Source: a virus
Virus record (IMG/VR): IMGVR_UViG_3300010883_000205
Location: 1 to 33,348 of that record
Length of the DNA stretch: 33,348 nucleotides
Reading direction: 5' to 3' (one strand)
A program made the translations under genes and the position numbers. This document shows positions 13,777-21,041 of this stretch, piece by piece. The notes below the pieces were generated by a model that searched no databases, had not been told where the DNA came from, and worked only from the letters and a program-made list of their open reading frames with translations. Within the stretch, counting starts at the first letter, position 1; each line of letters opens with the position of its first letter.

Positions 13777-16540
13777 CATTGCCCCTACGTTTAGTGCTAC
13801 AGAAGACAGAGAGCTGTTACGTATAACTAAGTTAGCAGAAGTAGCTACAGCACGGCTAGAGTTCGCTACTAAGCACCACGTGAACACCCGAGGAGAGTCG
13901 TTAAATTTTGATAATTATCCACATATTCGAGCTTTGTATGAAAGCGAGTCGAGGGTAATTGTTTTACAAGGGTCGGTTCAGTCAATGAAAGCGGCTCCTC
14001 TTAGTAGCCTTGTACATACTCCCGGAGGGTGGAGTACAATGGGAGAGCTAAAAGCAGGAGACATAGTTTCCACGGCTAACGGGAAAAATGCCTCTATTGT
14101 GCAAGTACAGCCCCGAGGAGTTCAAAAAGTATACAAGTTTATTTTGGACGACGGCAGGGAGGTTGAGACGTCTGCTGATCATCTTTGGAAAGTACTTAGG
14201 GGTAAGCAACGTAAGAGTATGTCTACTGGTAGGAAAAGCTTACAATGGAATTTGGCAAGCAAGTTTGAGGTACTTACGACTAAGCAGATTATGGGGTTAA
14301 CACGAACGGGGAAACAACGATTTACTGTTCCTGTTCCAGAGCCCGTGGAAAAACCCAAAAAACACCTTACATTAGATCCTTATTTTGTAGGGTCTATGCT
14401 CGGAGATGGCGAAATACATGATAGGAATCTACGATTCTCCTCTGCAGACGCTGAGTTAGTTAACTGGATTAGTTCGTATGTATCACAGTTTGGTATTGCA
14501 GTGGGGCGAGATGCGGATACATACAATTATTTCTTCAAACAGGAGAGTAACTCTAAAGGAAGAGGAGCGAGGTTACTAAAAGATTTATTCCAAGAAATGG
14601 GTTTGCTTGGCACATACAGTCACACAAAGTTTATTCCAAAAGAATATAGAGAAGGAACAGTTAAACAGCGAATGGCTTTACTTCAAGGGTTATTGGACAC
14701 AGACAGGTCTGCCACATCGGAAGGCGGTATTTACATTTGCTTGGCGTCGGAAAGATTGATTAAAGATATTCAAGAAGTGGTGTGGTCTTTAGGGGGAGTG
14801 GCCAAAATAACGAAACGTAATTCGTATTACGTGGAGTTTGGATTTAAGATACCATGTAGAGATGCATATACTCTTACTTTGTCAATGCCACACCCCCGAG
14901 ATTGTTTTCGACTTAGTCGGAAGAAAGCAAACGTATCTAAAACACATAGACGTAAGAAAACATTAGGTGCAAAAATTGTATCTTGTGACTACTCACGAGA
15001 AGAGGAAGTTCAGTGTATCGCACTAGACGATAAAGCACGTCTGTATGTTATGGATGATTATGTAGTTACACATAACAGTGAATGGGTGATTACGGATCAT
15101 CTTGCAATGGCTTATTGCGGGTTGGCCGTTTTTTTCGTAGTGCCTAAGATTGAATCTCGAACCACTTACGTACAAAATAGAATAAATAAATGCGTTGAAA
15201 ATGTGGATAGGTACAAGGAGTTAATGAGTGAGGGTTCTTTTGATTCTATTGCATTGAAGTCTTTCGGCAAAGGGACTATGAAGTATGTGGGTAGTAATGT
15301 TTATGAGGCATTCAAAGAACACCCAGCAGATGCGTTGGTCATTGAGGAAGTAGATGAGTGCAATCAAGAAAATATTCCATATGGTAAGGATAGGTTACGG
15401 GCGTCACCATACCAACTGGAGCGGTATCTAGGGAATCCACGTGAACCTGGTAAGGGCATTAATGCTTTTTTCCAAGAGTCCAAACAAAAGGAATGGTATA
15501 TCCCATGTTTATCATGTGGGTATCACTGTGAGGCAGATTGGTTTAGCACCGTCGTACGTGCTGTGGCAGATAAACAAGGTAATGTAGTTGACTACCAGCT
15601 ACGTGATGAAGAATGGAGAGTGGGGATACAACGTGATATCCACATGATCTGTACTCGTTGCGGTGGGATTTTAAATAGGAGTAGCAATAATGGGCGATGG
15701 ATACCTAAGTTACCAGAACATCCTAATGATGGTTTTCATTTATCAATGCTGTGCAGTCTCATTAATGATGTTTCTGAGATGTGGGGAGTCTTCCGCAAAG
15801 CCCTTGATGATCCTATCCTCTTACAACAGTTCTATAATTCGTTCTTAGGGTTACCCTTCGCCGCCGCCGGTAACAAGGTTAGTGTAGATTTACTAGATAA
15901 ATGTGCGTTTGAGGAGAAGTTCAAGTTCATAATTCAAGATGACTGTGGGCACATTGAAGGAGATCAGCATCCTGGGCCATGTAGTATGGGTATCGACGTA
16001 GGGTCGCACAACTTTGATGTTAAGGTGTCATATGTTACAAATAGAGGACTGAGAGTAGCAATGTATATGGGTAAAGTAAAACAAGTAGATGAGTTATACG
16101 ACATCATGGATAGGTACAACGTACAGATAGCTGTGATTGATGCAGAACCCGAAACAGCTCTTTCAAGGGAAATACAGAGCACGTGTGAGGACACACAAGT
16201 GTGGATGTGTAAATACAAGCAAACTGAGGGAGTGGCTACAGGTATTGTGATGAATGAGAATGATATGCTTATCAATATTGATAGAACGGAGGCACTTGAT
16301 AAGTCATACGGTAAGTTAAAACGAAAAAAATGCTTATTACCCGTTAACCATGCTGCCATTCTTCGAGGAGAGTATGATTCTGAAATGTGTATGCCAGTAA
16401 GGGAAGCAATAGAGGATGCCCGCAAACGTCGTAAGTATGCATGGACAAAAGGCAAAGACCATCAACGACACTGCGATACATATGATATGTTGGCAGCGGA
16501 GTTGATGGATTCAGACGAAATCGAAGCAGTAATTGGTTAG
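13760..16540 (+). CDS. terL: Terminase large subunit (GpA type) interrupted by an intein
   Basis: TerL drives DNA packaging and cuts the concatemer. The 926-residue precursor comprises an N-extein (1-77), an intein (78-439) and a C-extein (440-926); the spliced enzyme is 564 residues. Joining gives GSVQSMK-SEW, a Walker A-like loop whose Ser is the first C-extein residue. ALVIEEVDEC is Walker B. PCLSCGYHC and later CTRCGG are the Cys pairs of GpA-type terminases, and FYNSFLGLPF is a GpA signature. Nuclease carboxylates are likely in MGIDVG, AVIDAEP and CDTYDM. Without splicing the ATPase site is split, so activity should depend on it. The stop overlaps palindrome copy 7. Confidence 0.93.
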   Translation: MTSTVDIAPTFSATEDRELLRITKLAEVATARLEFATKHHVNTRGESLNFDNYPHIRALYESESRVIVLQGSVQSMKAAPLSSLVHTPGGWSTMGELKAGDIVSTANGKNASIVQVQPRGVQKVYKFILDDGREVETSADHLWKVLRGKQRKSMSTGRKSLQWNLASKFEVLTTKQIMGLTRTGKQRFTVPVPEPVEKPKKHLTLDPYFVGSMLGDGEIHDRNLRFSSADAELVNWISSYVSQFGIAVGRDADTYNYFFKQESNSKGRGARLLKDLFQEMGLLGTYSHTKFIPKEYREGTVKQRMALLQGLLDTDRSATSEGGIYICLASERLIKDIQEVVWSLGGVAKITKRNSYYVEFGFKIPCRDAYTLTLSMPHPRDCFRLSRKKANVSKTHRRKKTLGAKIVSCDYSREEEVQCIALDDKARLYVMDDYVVTHNSEWVITDHLAMAYCGLAVFFVVPKIESRTTYVQNRINKCVENVDRYKELMSEGSFDSIALKSFGKGTMKYVGSNVYEAFKEHPADALVIEEVDECNQENIPYGKDRLRASPYQLERYLGNPREPGKGINAFFQESKQKEWYIPCLSCGYHCEADWFSTVVRAVADKQGNVVDYQLRDEEWRVGIQRDIHMICTRCGGILNRSSNNGRWIPKLPEHPNDGFHLSMLCSLINDVSEMWGVFRKALDDPILLQQFYNSFLGLPFAAAGNKVSVDLLDKCAFEEKFKFIIQDDCGHIEGDQHPGPCSMGIDVGSHNFDVKVSYVTNRGLRVAMYMGKVKQVDELYDIMDRYNVQIAVIDAEPETALSREIQSTCEDTQVWMCKYKQTEGVATGIVMNENDMLINIDRTEALDKSYGKLKRKKCLLPVNHAAILRGEYDSEMCMPVREAIEDARKRRKYAWTKGKDHQRHCDTYDMLAAELMDSDEIEAVIG
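13991..15076 (+). other. Class 3 intein with LAGLIDADG endonuclease domain, in terL
   Basis: This in-frame 362-residue intein begins Ala-Ala-Pro, not Cys or Ser. HTPGGWSTMGELKAGDIV is block A/N2. SADHLWKV is block B with Trp66, EVQCIAL is block F with Cys342, and VVTHN ends block G with Thr360 and Asn362. The Trp/Cys/Thr triad and the missing N-terminal nucleophile are the marks of class 3 inteins, which splice from the block F Cys. VGSMLGDGE (133-141) and LQGLLDTDRSA (231-241) are paired LAGLIDADG motifs of a homing endonuclease. The first C-extein residue is Ser. Boundaries come from block positions and from restoring Walker A. Confidence 0.9.
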
Positions 16541-16555
16541 TGCAAGTGCTTGCAC
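16540..16555 (-). repeat. 16-bp dispersed palindrome, copy 7
   Basis: GTGCAAGTGCTTGCAC, the reverse orientation (central TG on this strand). Its first base is the last base of the terL TAG stop; the portal ribosome binding site AGGAG follows at 16560. Confidence 0.95.
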
Positions 16556-16570
16556 ACATAGGAGACAAAA

Positions 16571-18382
16571 ATGACAGAAACCGTGATGCCGCCACTTCCT
16601 GTCTCGGAAGAAGATTTGATTATGCCCGTAGACGGGGAGGAAGAGGGTGAAAACGTAATAACGGAGTATTTTATTACGGATGAAGACACCCCTCAGATGA
16701 TCGGGAAAACTGATCTAATTAAAAAGTATGTAAATACAGATCTGGTGGGCACTCCTACGGAGATAGTCGAAAGACACGAGGAACTACTTGACGTTGAGAC
16801 AGCGTTGGATGTTGCTAAAGCAGTGGACGGCTCACGTCAAATTATTGCCGGTAGTAGGAGCTTGGAAAAAGAAGTTAGTCCGCCGTACGATCCTCAGTTG
16901 CTGTTGACGTTTATGCAGATGGACGAAGTTGTTCATCAGGTGGTAAAGACTAAAGCATTGGATTCCGTGGGCAGAGGTTACAGGCTTGAGCCTTTGAAGC
17001 CTGTAAAAATTACCCCCGCTAAGCATGACAATGAGGACAAAGATGCTTTGGACATGGATGCGGTTAGGGCGGAAGTCGAAATAGTAGAATTGTTTATCTC
17101 TTTGTGTAACGAGAATTATGGCTTCCAATCCGTACTGTATAGGGCCGCCTTGGACTTAGAGAGTATAGGTTGGGCTGCTATTGAAGTTATTAGAGGCGTA
17201 GACAAGCAAATTAAGAAAATTGACCATATTCCCGCTGCTCGTATTAAACCACTTCGGGGATGGGAGGGATTTATTGAACGGCAGGGGCAAGAAAAAGTAC
17301 ACTTTCAGCCATTTGGTCAGAAAGTAATGTCTTCGGCCCAAACATCTGCCGTTACAGACAATCCCCTCCCCTACGATCCGACTCTGGATGATGAGGAGTT
17401 CGCGGACGCAGACTGGAATATGATTGATTATGAGACAGGGGAATCAACGTCTAATTTTGCAAAATCAGCTTCAGAGGTTATTTGGATACAGAAACACCAT
17501 CCGGCTACTATTTATTATGGTATCTCAGATACGTTGCCGGCGTCCGCACACGTACTGGCAAATATTAACATCAGAAACTATTTGCTACAGTTCTTTGAGC
17601 ACAACACTGTTCCCAGGTTTGTAGTTATTATTAAAGGAGCACGTGTTAGTCCTGAAGTCAAAGAAGCTATTCTAAATTACTTCCAGACACATGTTAGAGG
17701 CCGGGCACATAAAACCCTAGTAATTCCGATTCCCACAGGTAGGGGGAACGTAGAGGTTATTTTTGAGAAGTTGGACAGCGATCCCAAAGATGGGTGGTTT
17801 AGGGAATCGGCCAAGGACTCAGCTCACAGTATTAGGATGGCACACGGAGTACCCGCATCTATTGCTGGGTTTAATGATTCAGCAAGTTTGGGGTCTGGAA
17901 AAGGCTTAGCACAGGCCGAAACGTATAAAGACAGGGTTGTGACACCTGCCCAAAACAAGTGGGCTGAAGTAGTAAACGAGTTGTTTAAGGTCGGGCTAGG
18001 AATTAAGCTGATTCATCTTGTATTTAATCAAATGGATACACGGGATGAGGAAGCCGAAACTAGGACTGTCACTACGTTACAGGACAGGGGTGACCTTTCT
18101 ATTAACGAAGTGCGAGCACGATTAAACTATCCGCCAATTCCCGGAGGTAATCGACATTTCATCAAAGGGAAGGGTGGAGAACTCATATTTATTGACGAGC
18201 TGGAGAATGCAAAAGGTGCTCTAAAGCTCGCAGAGGAGCAAGTTACACGTGACGAAGCTGCTCAAAAAAGATCAGAAGATAAGCCCGCTGATCCAGGAGG
18301 CGATAGACGAGTAGATATTCCAGCGGCAAAGGCACCAGAAAATAGTGTGGATGCTGTTATGCGAAGAGGTGGAAAAGAATAA
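16571..18382 (+). CDS. Portal protein
   Basis: The portal dodecamer forms the DNA entry vertex. The 603-residue sequence has an acidic N-terminal arm and a central portal core: residues IYYGISDTLPASAHVLANIN (about 315-334), then QFFEHNTVPRFVVIIKG, then SAHSIRMAHGVPASIAGF and AETYKDRVVTPAQ. These are the order and motifs of PBSX/HK97-like portals. The C-terminal 60 residues are charged and likely disordered. AGGAG at 16560-16564 sets the start. Position between terminase and prohead protease agrees. Confidence 0.92.
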   Translation: MTETVMPPLPVSEEDLIMPVDGEEEGENVITEYFITDEDTPQMIGKTDLIKKYVNTDLVGTPTEIVERHEELLDVETALDVAKAVDGSRQIIAGSRSLEKEVSPPYDPQLLLTFMQMDEVVHQVVKTKALDSVGRGYRLEPLKPVKITPAKHDNEDKDALDMDAVRAEVEIVELFISLCNENYGFQSVLYRAALDLESIGWAAIEVIRGVDKQIKKIDHIPAARIKPLRGWEGFIERQGQEKVHFQPFGQKVMSSAQTSAVTDNPLPYDPTLDDEEFADADWNMIDYETGESTSNFAKSASEVIWIQKHHPATIYYGISDTLPASAHVLANINIRNYLLQFFEHNTVPRFVVIIKGARVSPEVKEAILNYFQTHVRGRAHKTLVIPIPTGRGNVEVIFEKLDSDPKDGWFRESAKDSAHSIRMAHGVPASIAGFNDSASLGSGKGLAQAETYKDRVVTPAQNKWAEVVNELFKVGLGIKLIHLVFNQMDTRDEEAETRTVTTLQDRGDLSINEVRARLNYPPIPGGNRHFIKGKGGELIFIDELENAKGALKLAEEQVTRDEAAQKRSEDKPADPGGDRRVDIPAAKAPENSVDAVMRRGGKE

Positions 18383-18398
18383 TAATTGTTTTTGATTA

Positions 18399-18426
18399 TT
18401 GACAAATTCTGAAAATAAGGTATAAT
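18399..18426 (+). promoter_or_regulatory. Sigma70-type promoter before the head genes
   Basis: TTGACA at 18399-18404 and a perfect TATAAT at 18421-18426, spacing 16. The -10 is partly inside a 12-bp inverted repeat (next entry). It would drive the protease/scaffold and capsid genes. Confidence 0.8.
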
Positions 18427-18460
18427 CCCTTTATCTAACACAGGTAAAGGGATTATTTTT
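18422..18460 (+). terminator. Long inverted repeat plus T run overlapping promoter -10 and RBS
   Basis: Twelve-base arms at 18422-18433 and 18445-18456 (core AATCCCTTTA and TAAAGGGATT) pair perfectly, with up to three further pairs toward the loop, and TTTTT follows at 18456-18460. Transcripts coming through portal would form a terminator-like hairpin. The same arms overlap the -10 and include the AAAGGG that is the likely ribosome binding site of the ATG at 18461. Terminator, operator and translational control are all compatible. Confidence 0.6.
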
Positions 18461-19870
18461 ATGGTCGCACACAATCCAAGTGTCGTGAAGTTTCAGCAGT
18501 CGTCAGACAGGTTTTTTGTTCCAAAACCTACTGATACTAGTAATGGTCTTGTGATTAAAGGTTTCGTGTCCATCAGGACGCGGGATAGAGATCGTGAGAT
18601 AGTTGACCCCTCGGCATTTGATATTTCATCCTATATGGCAGCCCCTGCCGTGTTGGTTAACCACGCTTTATGGCGTAACCGACAAGGTAATCGTGTTGGC
18701 GTAGGGTTGCCAATTAGCATGCATGAGGTAAAGATCAAGTCAGGAGATAAAGACACTTTTATTGTGTGGGATGTTCAGAAAAAAGCAGAGATTGATAGAT
18801 ATCCGAAAGAACGAAATCCTAATATTAAGACGGGTGATCGTGGTCTTTACGGATTTTTTCGTATCACCGATCCAGACATCATTGAAAAGGCACAGAGCGG
18901 GGAGTTGAGTTCTTTCTCATGGCGAGGGAGGAGTATCCCCGAATTCAAGCATGACCCCAGCACTAATACATCTTACAAAGGCTATTCTCATATTGATATG
19001 TGGGAAGTGTCTTTGGTAGACGTGCCTAATAATCCTCAGTCTTCTTTTGTTGTAGCGAAAGATGCTATTCATTCCTTTTGGTTCGATAAAGAGGAGCATG
19101 ACAGAGAGTCAGCAGTGCAAGCACTTGCACTTCAAGGTGCGGATGCTTTTGAGTTAGCAGAAGACGCGGAAAAGTATTATGCATATCCGGCTGGACGTGA
19201 CCTTCGTGAAGAGGGCTTGCTTACAGTCAAATCGGCCCAAGGAGTTACCATGTTGATAGGGACACCTGGGCAGGAGGACTCTGTTTCAGAAGAGTCTATG
19301 AGTAAGTTTCTGGAGGCCACAAGCCATACTAACCAAGGAGAACACATGGCCGGTATTGCAACAGCGACCGAAGAGGTCACGAAAGAAGTTGTCACTGAGG
19401 ATGCTGCCCCTGTTACCGTCACGGAAGAAACATCCGTGGAGGATACAGAAAAGAAGGTAGATGAAGTGGAAGTTGCGAAAGTAGAAGAGACGGCCACACC
19501 AGCTACGCCATTGGAAGAAACTGTTGCCAAGGCCGTTGAAGCCACACTGAGTCGTATTATGCCGGCTTTAACGCAGCTTACGGAAAACCTGACGGCTATG
19601 GATACGAGGCTTACGGAGATGGCTACTAAGGCAGTGGCTCCACTTGAGCCGGAAGTGGTCGAGAAGTCCGCATTGGAACTCATGGAAGACAAGTTGGCGG
19701 ACATGACCCAACAAATGAAAGATGTGAAAAAGAGTGTGGGTGATGCGGTTCCTACACGAGCACCTCGTAAGGATCTTACGGAAACAGAAGTTGAAACAAA
19801 GACAACTACTGTTACAAAGTCGGAAGATCCAAATGATTGCTTCAACGGCATGTTTGGACTTGGCCAATAG
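18461..19870 (+). CDS. Prohead protease fused to scaffold domain
   Basis: Residues about 28-210 form a U35-type prohead protease: VLVNHAL carries the catalytic His68, GELSSFSWRGR (147-157) the nucleophile, probably Ser153, and DMWEVSLVDVPNNPQ the third conserved block. The rest to residue 469 is acidic, Thr/Glu-rich and helical (about 300-420), as expected of a scaffold (delta) domain. The fused layout resembles lambda C/Nu3. The palindrome at 19115-19130 (VQALA, 219-223) lies in the linker between the two parts. A probable internal start for the scaffold alone is listed separately. Confidence 0.9.
   Translation: MVAHNPSVVKFQQSSDRFFVPKPTDTSNGLVIKGFVSIRTRDRDREIVDPSAFDISSYMAAPAVLVNHALWRNRQGNRVGVGLPISMHEVKIKSGDKDTFIVWDVQKKAEIDRYPKERNPNIKTGDRGLYGFFRITDPDIIEKAQSGELSSFSWRGRSIPEFKHDPSTNTSYKGYSHIDMWEVSLVDVPNNPQSSFVVAKDAIHSFWFDKEEHDRESAVQALALQGADAFELAEDAEKYYAYPAGRDLREEGLLTVKSAQGVTMLIGTPGQEDSVSEESMSKFLEATSHTNQGEHMAGIATATEEVTKEVVTEDAAPVTVTEETSVEDTEKKVDEVEVAKVEETATPATPLEETVAKAVEATLSRIMPALTQLTENLTAMDTRLTEMATKAVAPLEPEVVEKSALELMEDKLADMTQQMKDVKKSVGDAVPTRAPRKDLTETEVETKTTTVTKSEDPNDCFNGMFGLGQ
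19115..19130 (+). repeat. 16-bp dispersed palindrome, copy 8
   Basis: Exact GTGCAAGCACTTGCAC with central CA, inside the protease-scaffold linker, read in frame as VQALA. Confidence 0.95.
19346..19870 (+). CDS. Predicted internal start: separate scaffold protein, 174 aa
   Basis: Met296 of the protease-scaffold gene is in frame and preceded by AAGGAG at 19335-19340 with a 5-base spacer, a full ribosome binding site inside the coding sequence. Initiation here would yield the acidic helical scaffold alone. Lambda makes scaffold Nu3 from an internal start in gene C, so the arrangement has a precedent. Two products from one gene is inference; the ribosome binding site and frame are seen. Confidence 0.65.
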   Translation: MAGIATATEEVTKEVVTEDAAPVTVTEETSVEDTEKKVDEVEVAKVEETATPATPLEETVAKAVEATLSRIMPALTQLTENLTAMDTRLTEMATKAVAPLEPEVVEKSALELMEDKLADMTQQMKDVKKSVGDAVPTRAPRKDLTETEVETKTTTVTKSEDPNDCFNGMFGLGQ

Positions 19871-19923
19871 TCCCACGCTAACTACTTTTCTGCTTTCATT
19901 TTAACCAACACGGAGATTTAAAG

Positions 19924-20937
19924 ATGGCTACATTCGGAATTAACCTTCCCCTTCCTTTCTTGGTCAGCGAAGATGTTGCCAAGTCAGCGATTGATTCCAA
20001 TACACTGCCTAACAGTGTATTGAATCGCCAACAGGCGGACAGGTTCATTGACCTTCTGGTTGATACCTCTGTCTTGCTGAAGAACATCCGAAGCGAGCGA
20101 AAAGATCATTCCAAAGGGGAGATCAATAAGCTCGACTTGGGAACTATTGTCACTGAAGGTGCGTCAACGACTTCACGTGCCACCGTGTCTACGCCAACTG
20201 AGGGCGTGGTCAGTTATGACATGGTGAAGTACCGATCGGCCTTTGATCTGCGAACGGACTTCGAGGAAGAGAACCTCGAAGGTACGCAGATTCGAGACCG
20301 TGTTATGGGTATGTTTACCAAACGGATGGCTATCGACATCGAGTTGGCAGCCATTGAAGGTGATGATTCTTTGACGACAGGTGATGCCCAGACTGCCGAG
20401 AATAATCTTCTTGGTGTCAATGATGGATTTCAGAAGATTCTTGAGGCGGAAGTTCCAGCGGCCCAGCAGATTGACGCTGCTGGTGCGGCTCCTAGTAAGC
20501 TTCTGTACTATGATATGAAGCGACAGATTCCGGCTCGGTATCGTGTTGCCAAGCCTGACTACCGTTGGGTTATGCCTTCTGGGCCTGCTGATAAGTGGAA
20601 GCTGGATTGGTCCGACCGTGAGACTACGGGAGGCGATTCAGCTCTTAGCAGTGGAATGGCTCCGGGGCCTTGGGGTACTTCGATGTTGGAAGTTCCTCTT
20701 ATGCCGGAAGACCTCAGTTATGGAACTGCCGGAGTTGATGGCAGTTCTATCTGGCTGACCCCGATGGCTAACTTCATCTGGTTTATCCGACGTGAAATCA
20801 CGATTGAATGGGAACGCAAGCCACGTTTGGATCTGTGGCAAGCTACTATTCATTATAAGTGTGATTTTGAAATCGAGAATCCCGACCTCGTCGTAATTGC
20901 AACTAATGTTGCTATGAGCGGAACGGATTACACGTAG
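19924..20937 (+). CDS. Major capsid protein (HK97-like fold)
   Basis: The 337-residue protein follows the protease/scaffold gene, as in HK97-type head modules. Segments such as TEGVVSYDMVKYRSAFDLRTDFEEENLE, then RDRVMGMFTKRMAIDIELAAIEGDDS, then IWLTPMANFIWFIRREITIEWERKPRLD are split here only for description: they show the usual capsid order of the E-loop side, the spine-helix region with an IExALxxGD-like motif, and the C-terminal strand. Scaffold separation is upstream, so no long N-terminal delta domain is present. GGAG at 19912-19915 sets the start. A strong terminator follows, consistent with high-level expression. Confidence 0.9.
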   Translation: MATFGINLPLPFLVSEDVAKSAIDSNTLPNSVLNRQQADRFIDLLVDTSVLLKNIRSERKDHSKGEINKLDLGTIVTEGASTTSRATVSTPTEGVVSYDMVKYRSAFDLRTDFEEENLEGTQIRDRVMGMFTKRMAIDIELAAIEGDDSLTTGDAQTAENNLLGVNDGFQKILEAEVPAAQQIDAAGAAPSKLLYYDMKRQIPARYRVAKPDYRWVMPSGPADKWKLDWSDRETTGGDSALSSGMAPGPWGTSMLEVPLMPEDLSYGTAGVDGSSIWLTPMANFIWFIRREITIEWERKPRLDLWQATIHYKCDFEIENPDLVVIATNVAMSGTDYT

Positions 20938-20944
20938 TAAACAA

Positions 20945-20960
20945 GTGTAAGTGCTTGCAC
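20945..20960 (-). repeat. 16-bp dispersed palindrome, copy 9 (one mismatch)
   Basis: GTGTAAGTGCTTGCAC: one C-to-T change in the left arm, reverse orientation. It starts 7 bases after the capsid stop and ends 23 bases before the terminator stem. Confidence 0.9.
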
Positions 20961-20983
20961 TAAGTTTTGACCTTCTCTCCCCG

Positions 20984-21028
20984 ATAACCGGTACAGCTTA
21001 AAGGATTAAGTTGTACCGGTTATTTTTT
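20984..21028 (+). terminator. Rho-independent terminator after the capsid gene
   Basis: A perfect 12-bp stem (20984-20995 with 21012-21023, core ACCGGT) continues through a G-U and five more pairs to an AGGA tetraloop and is followed by TTTTTT at 21023-21028. This is the clearest terminator in the window. It would limit transcription into the glycosyltransferase and fibre genes relative to capsid. Confidence 0.93.
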
Positions 21029-21041
21029 AAGGCAGTCTAGG

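Noticed and set aside
13773-13801. TTGACA near the terL start
   Set aside because: The sequence 17 bases downstream is not -10-like, and the site is within overlapping coding sequence.
19177-19851. Minus-strand open frame of 224 codons opposite the scaffold region
   Set aside because: It is the Ser/Val/Thr-rich mirror of the acidic scaffold sequence, with no plausible ribosome binding site; all neighbours are on the + strand.
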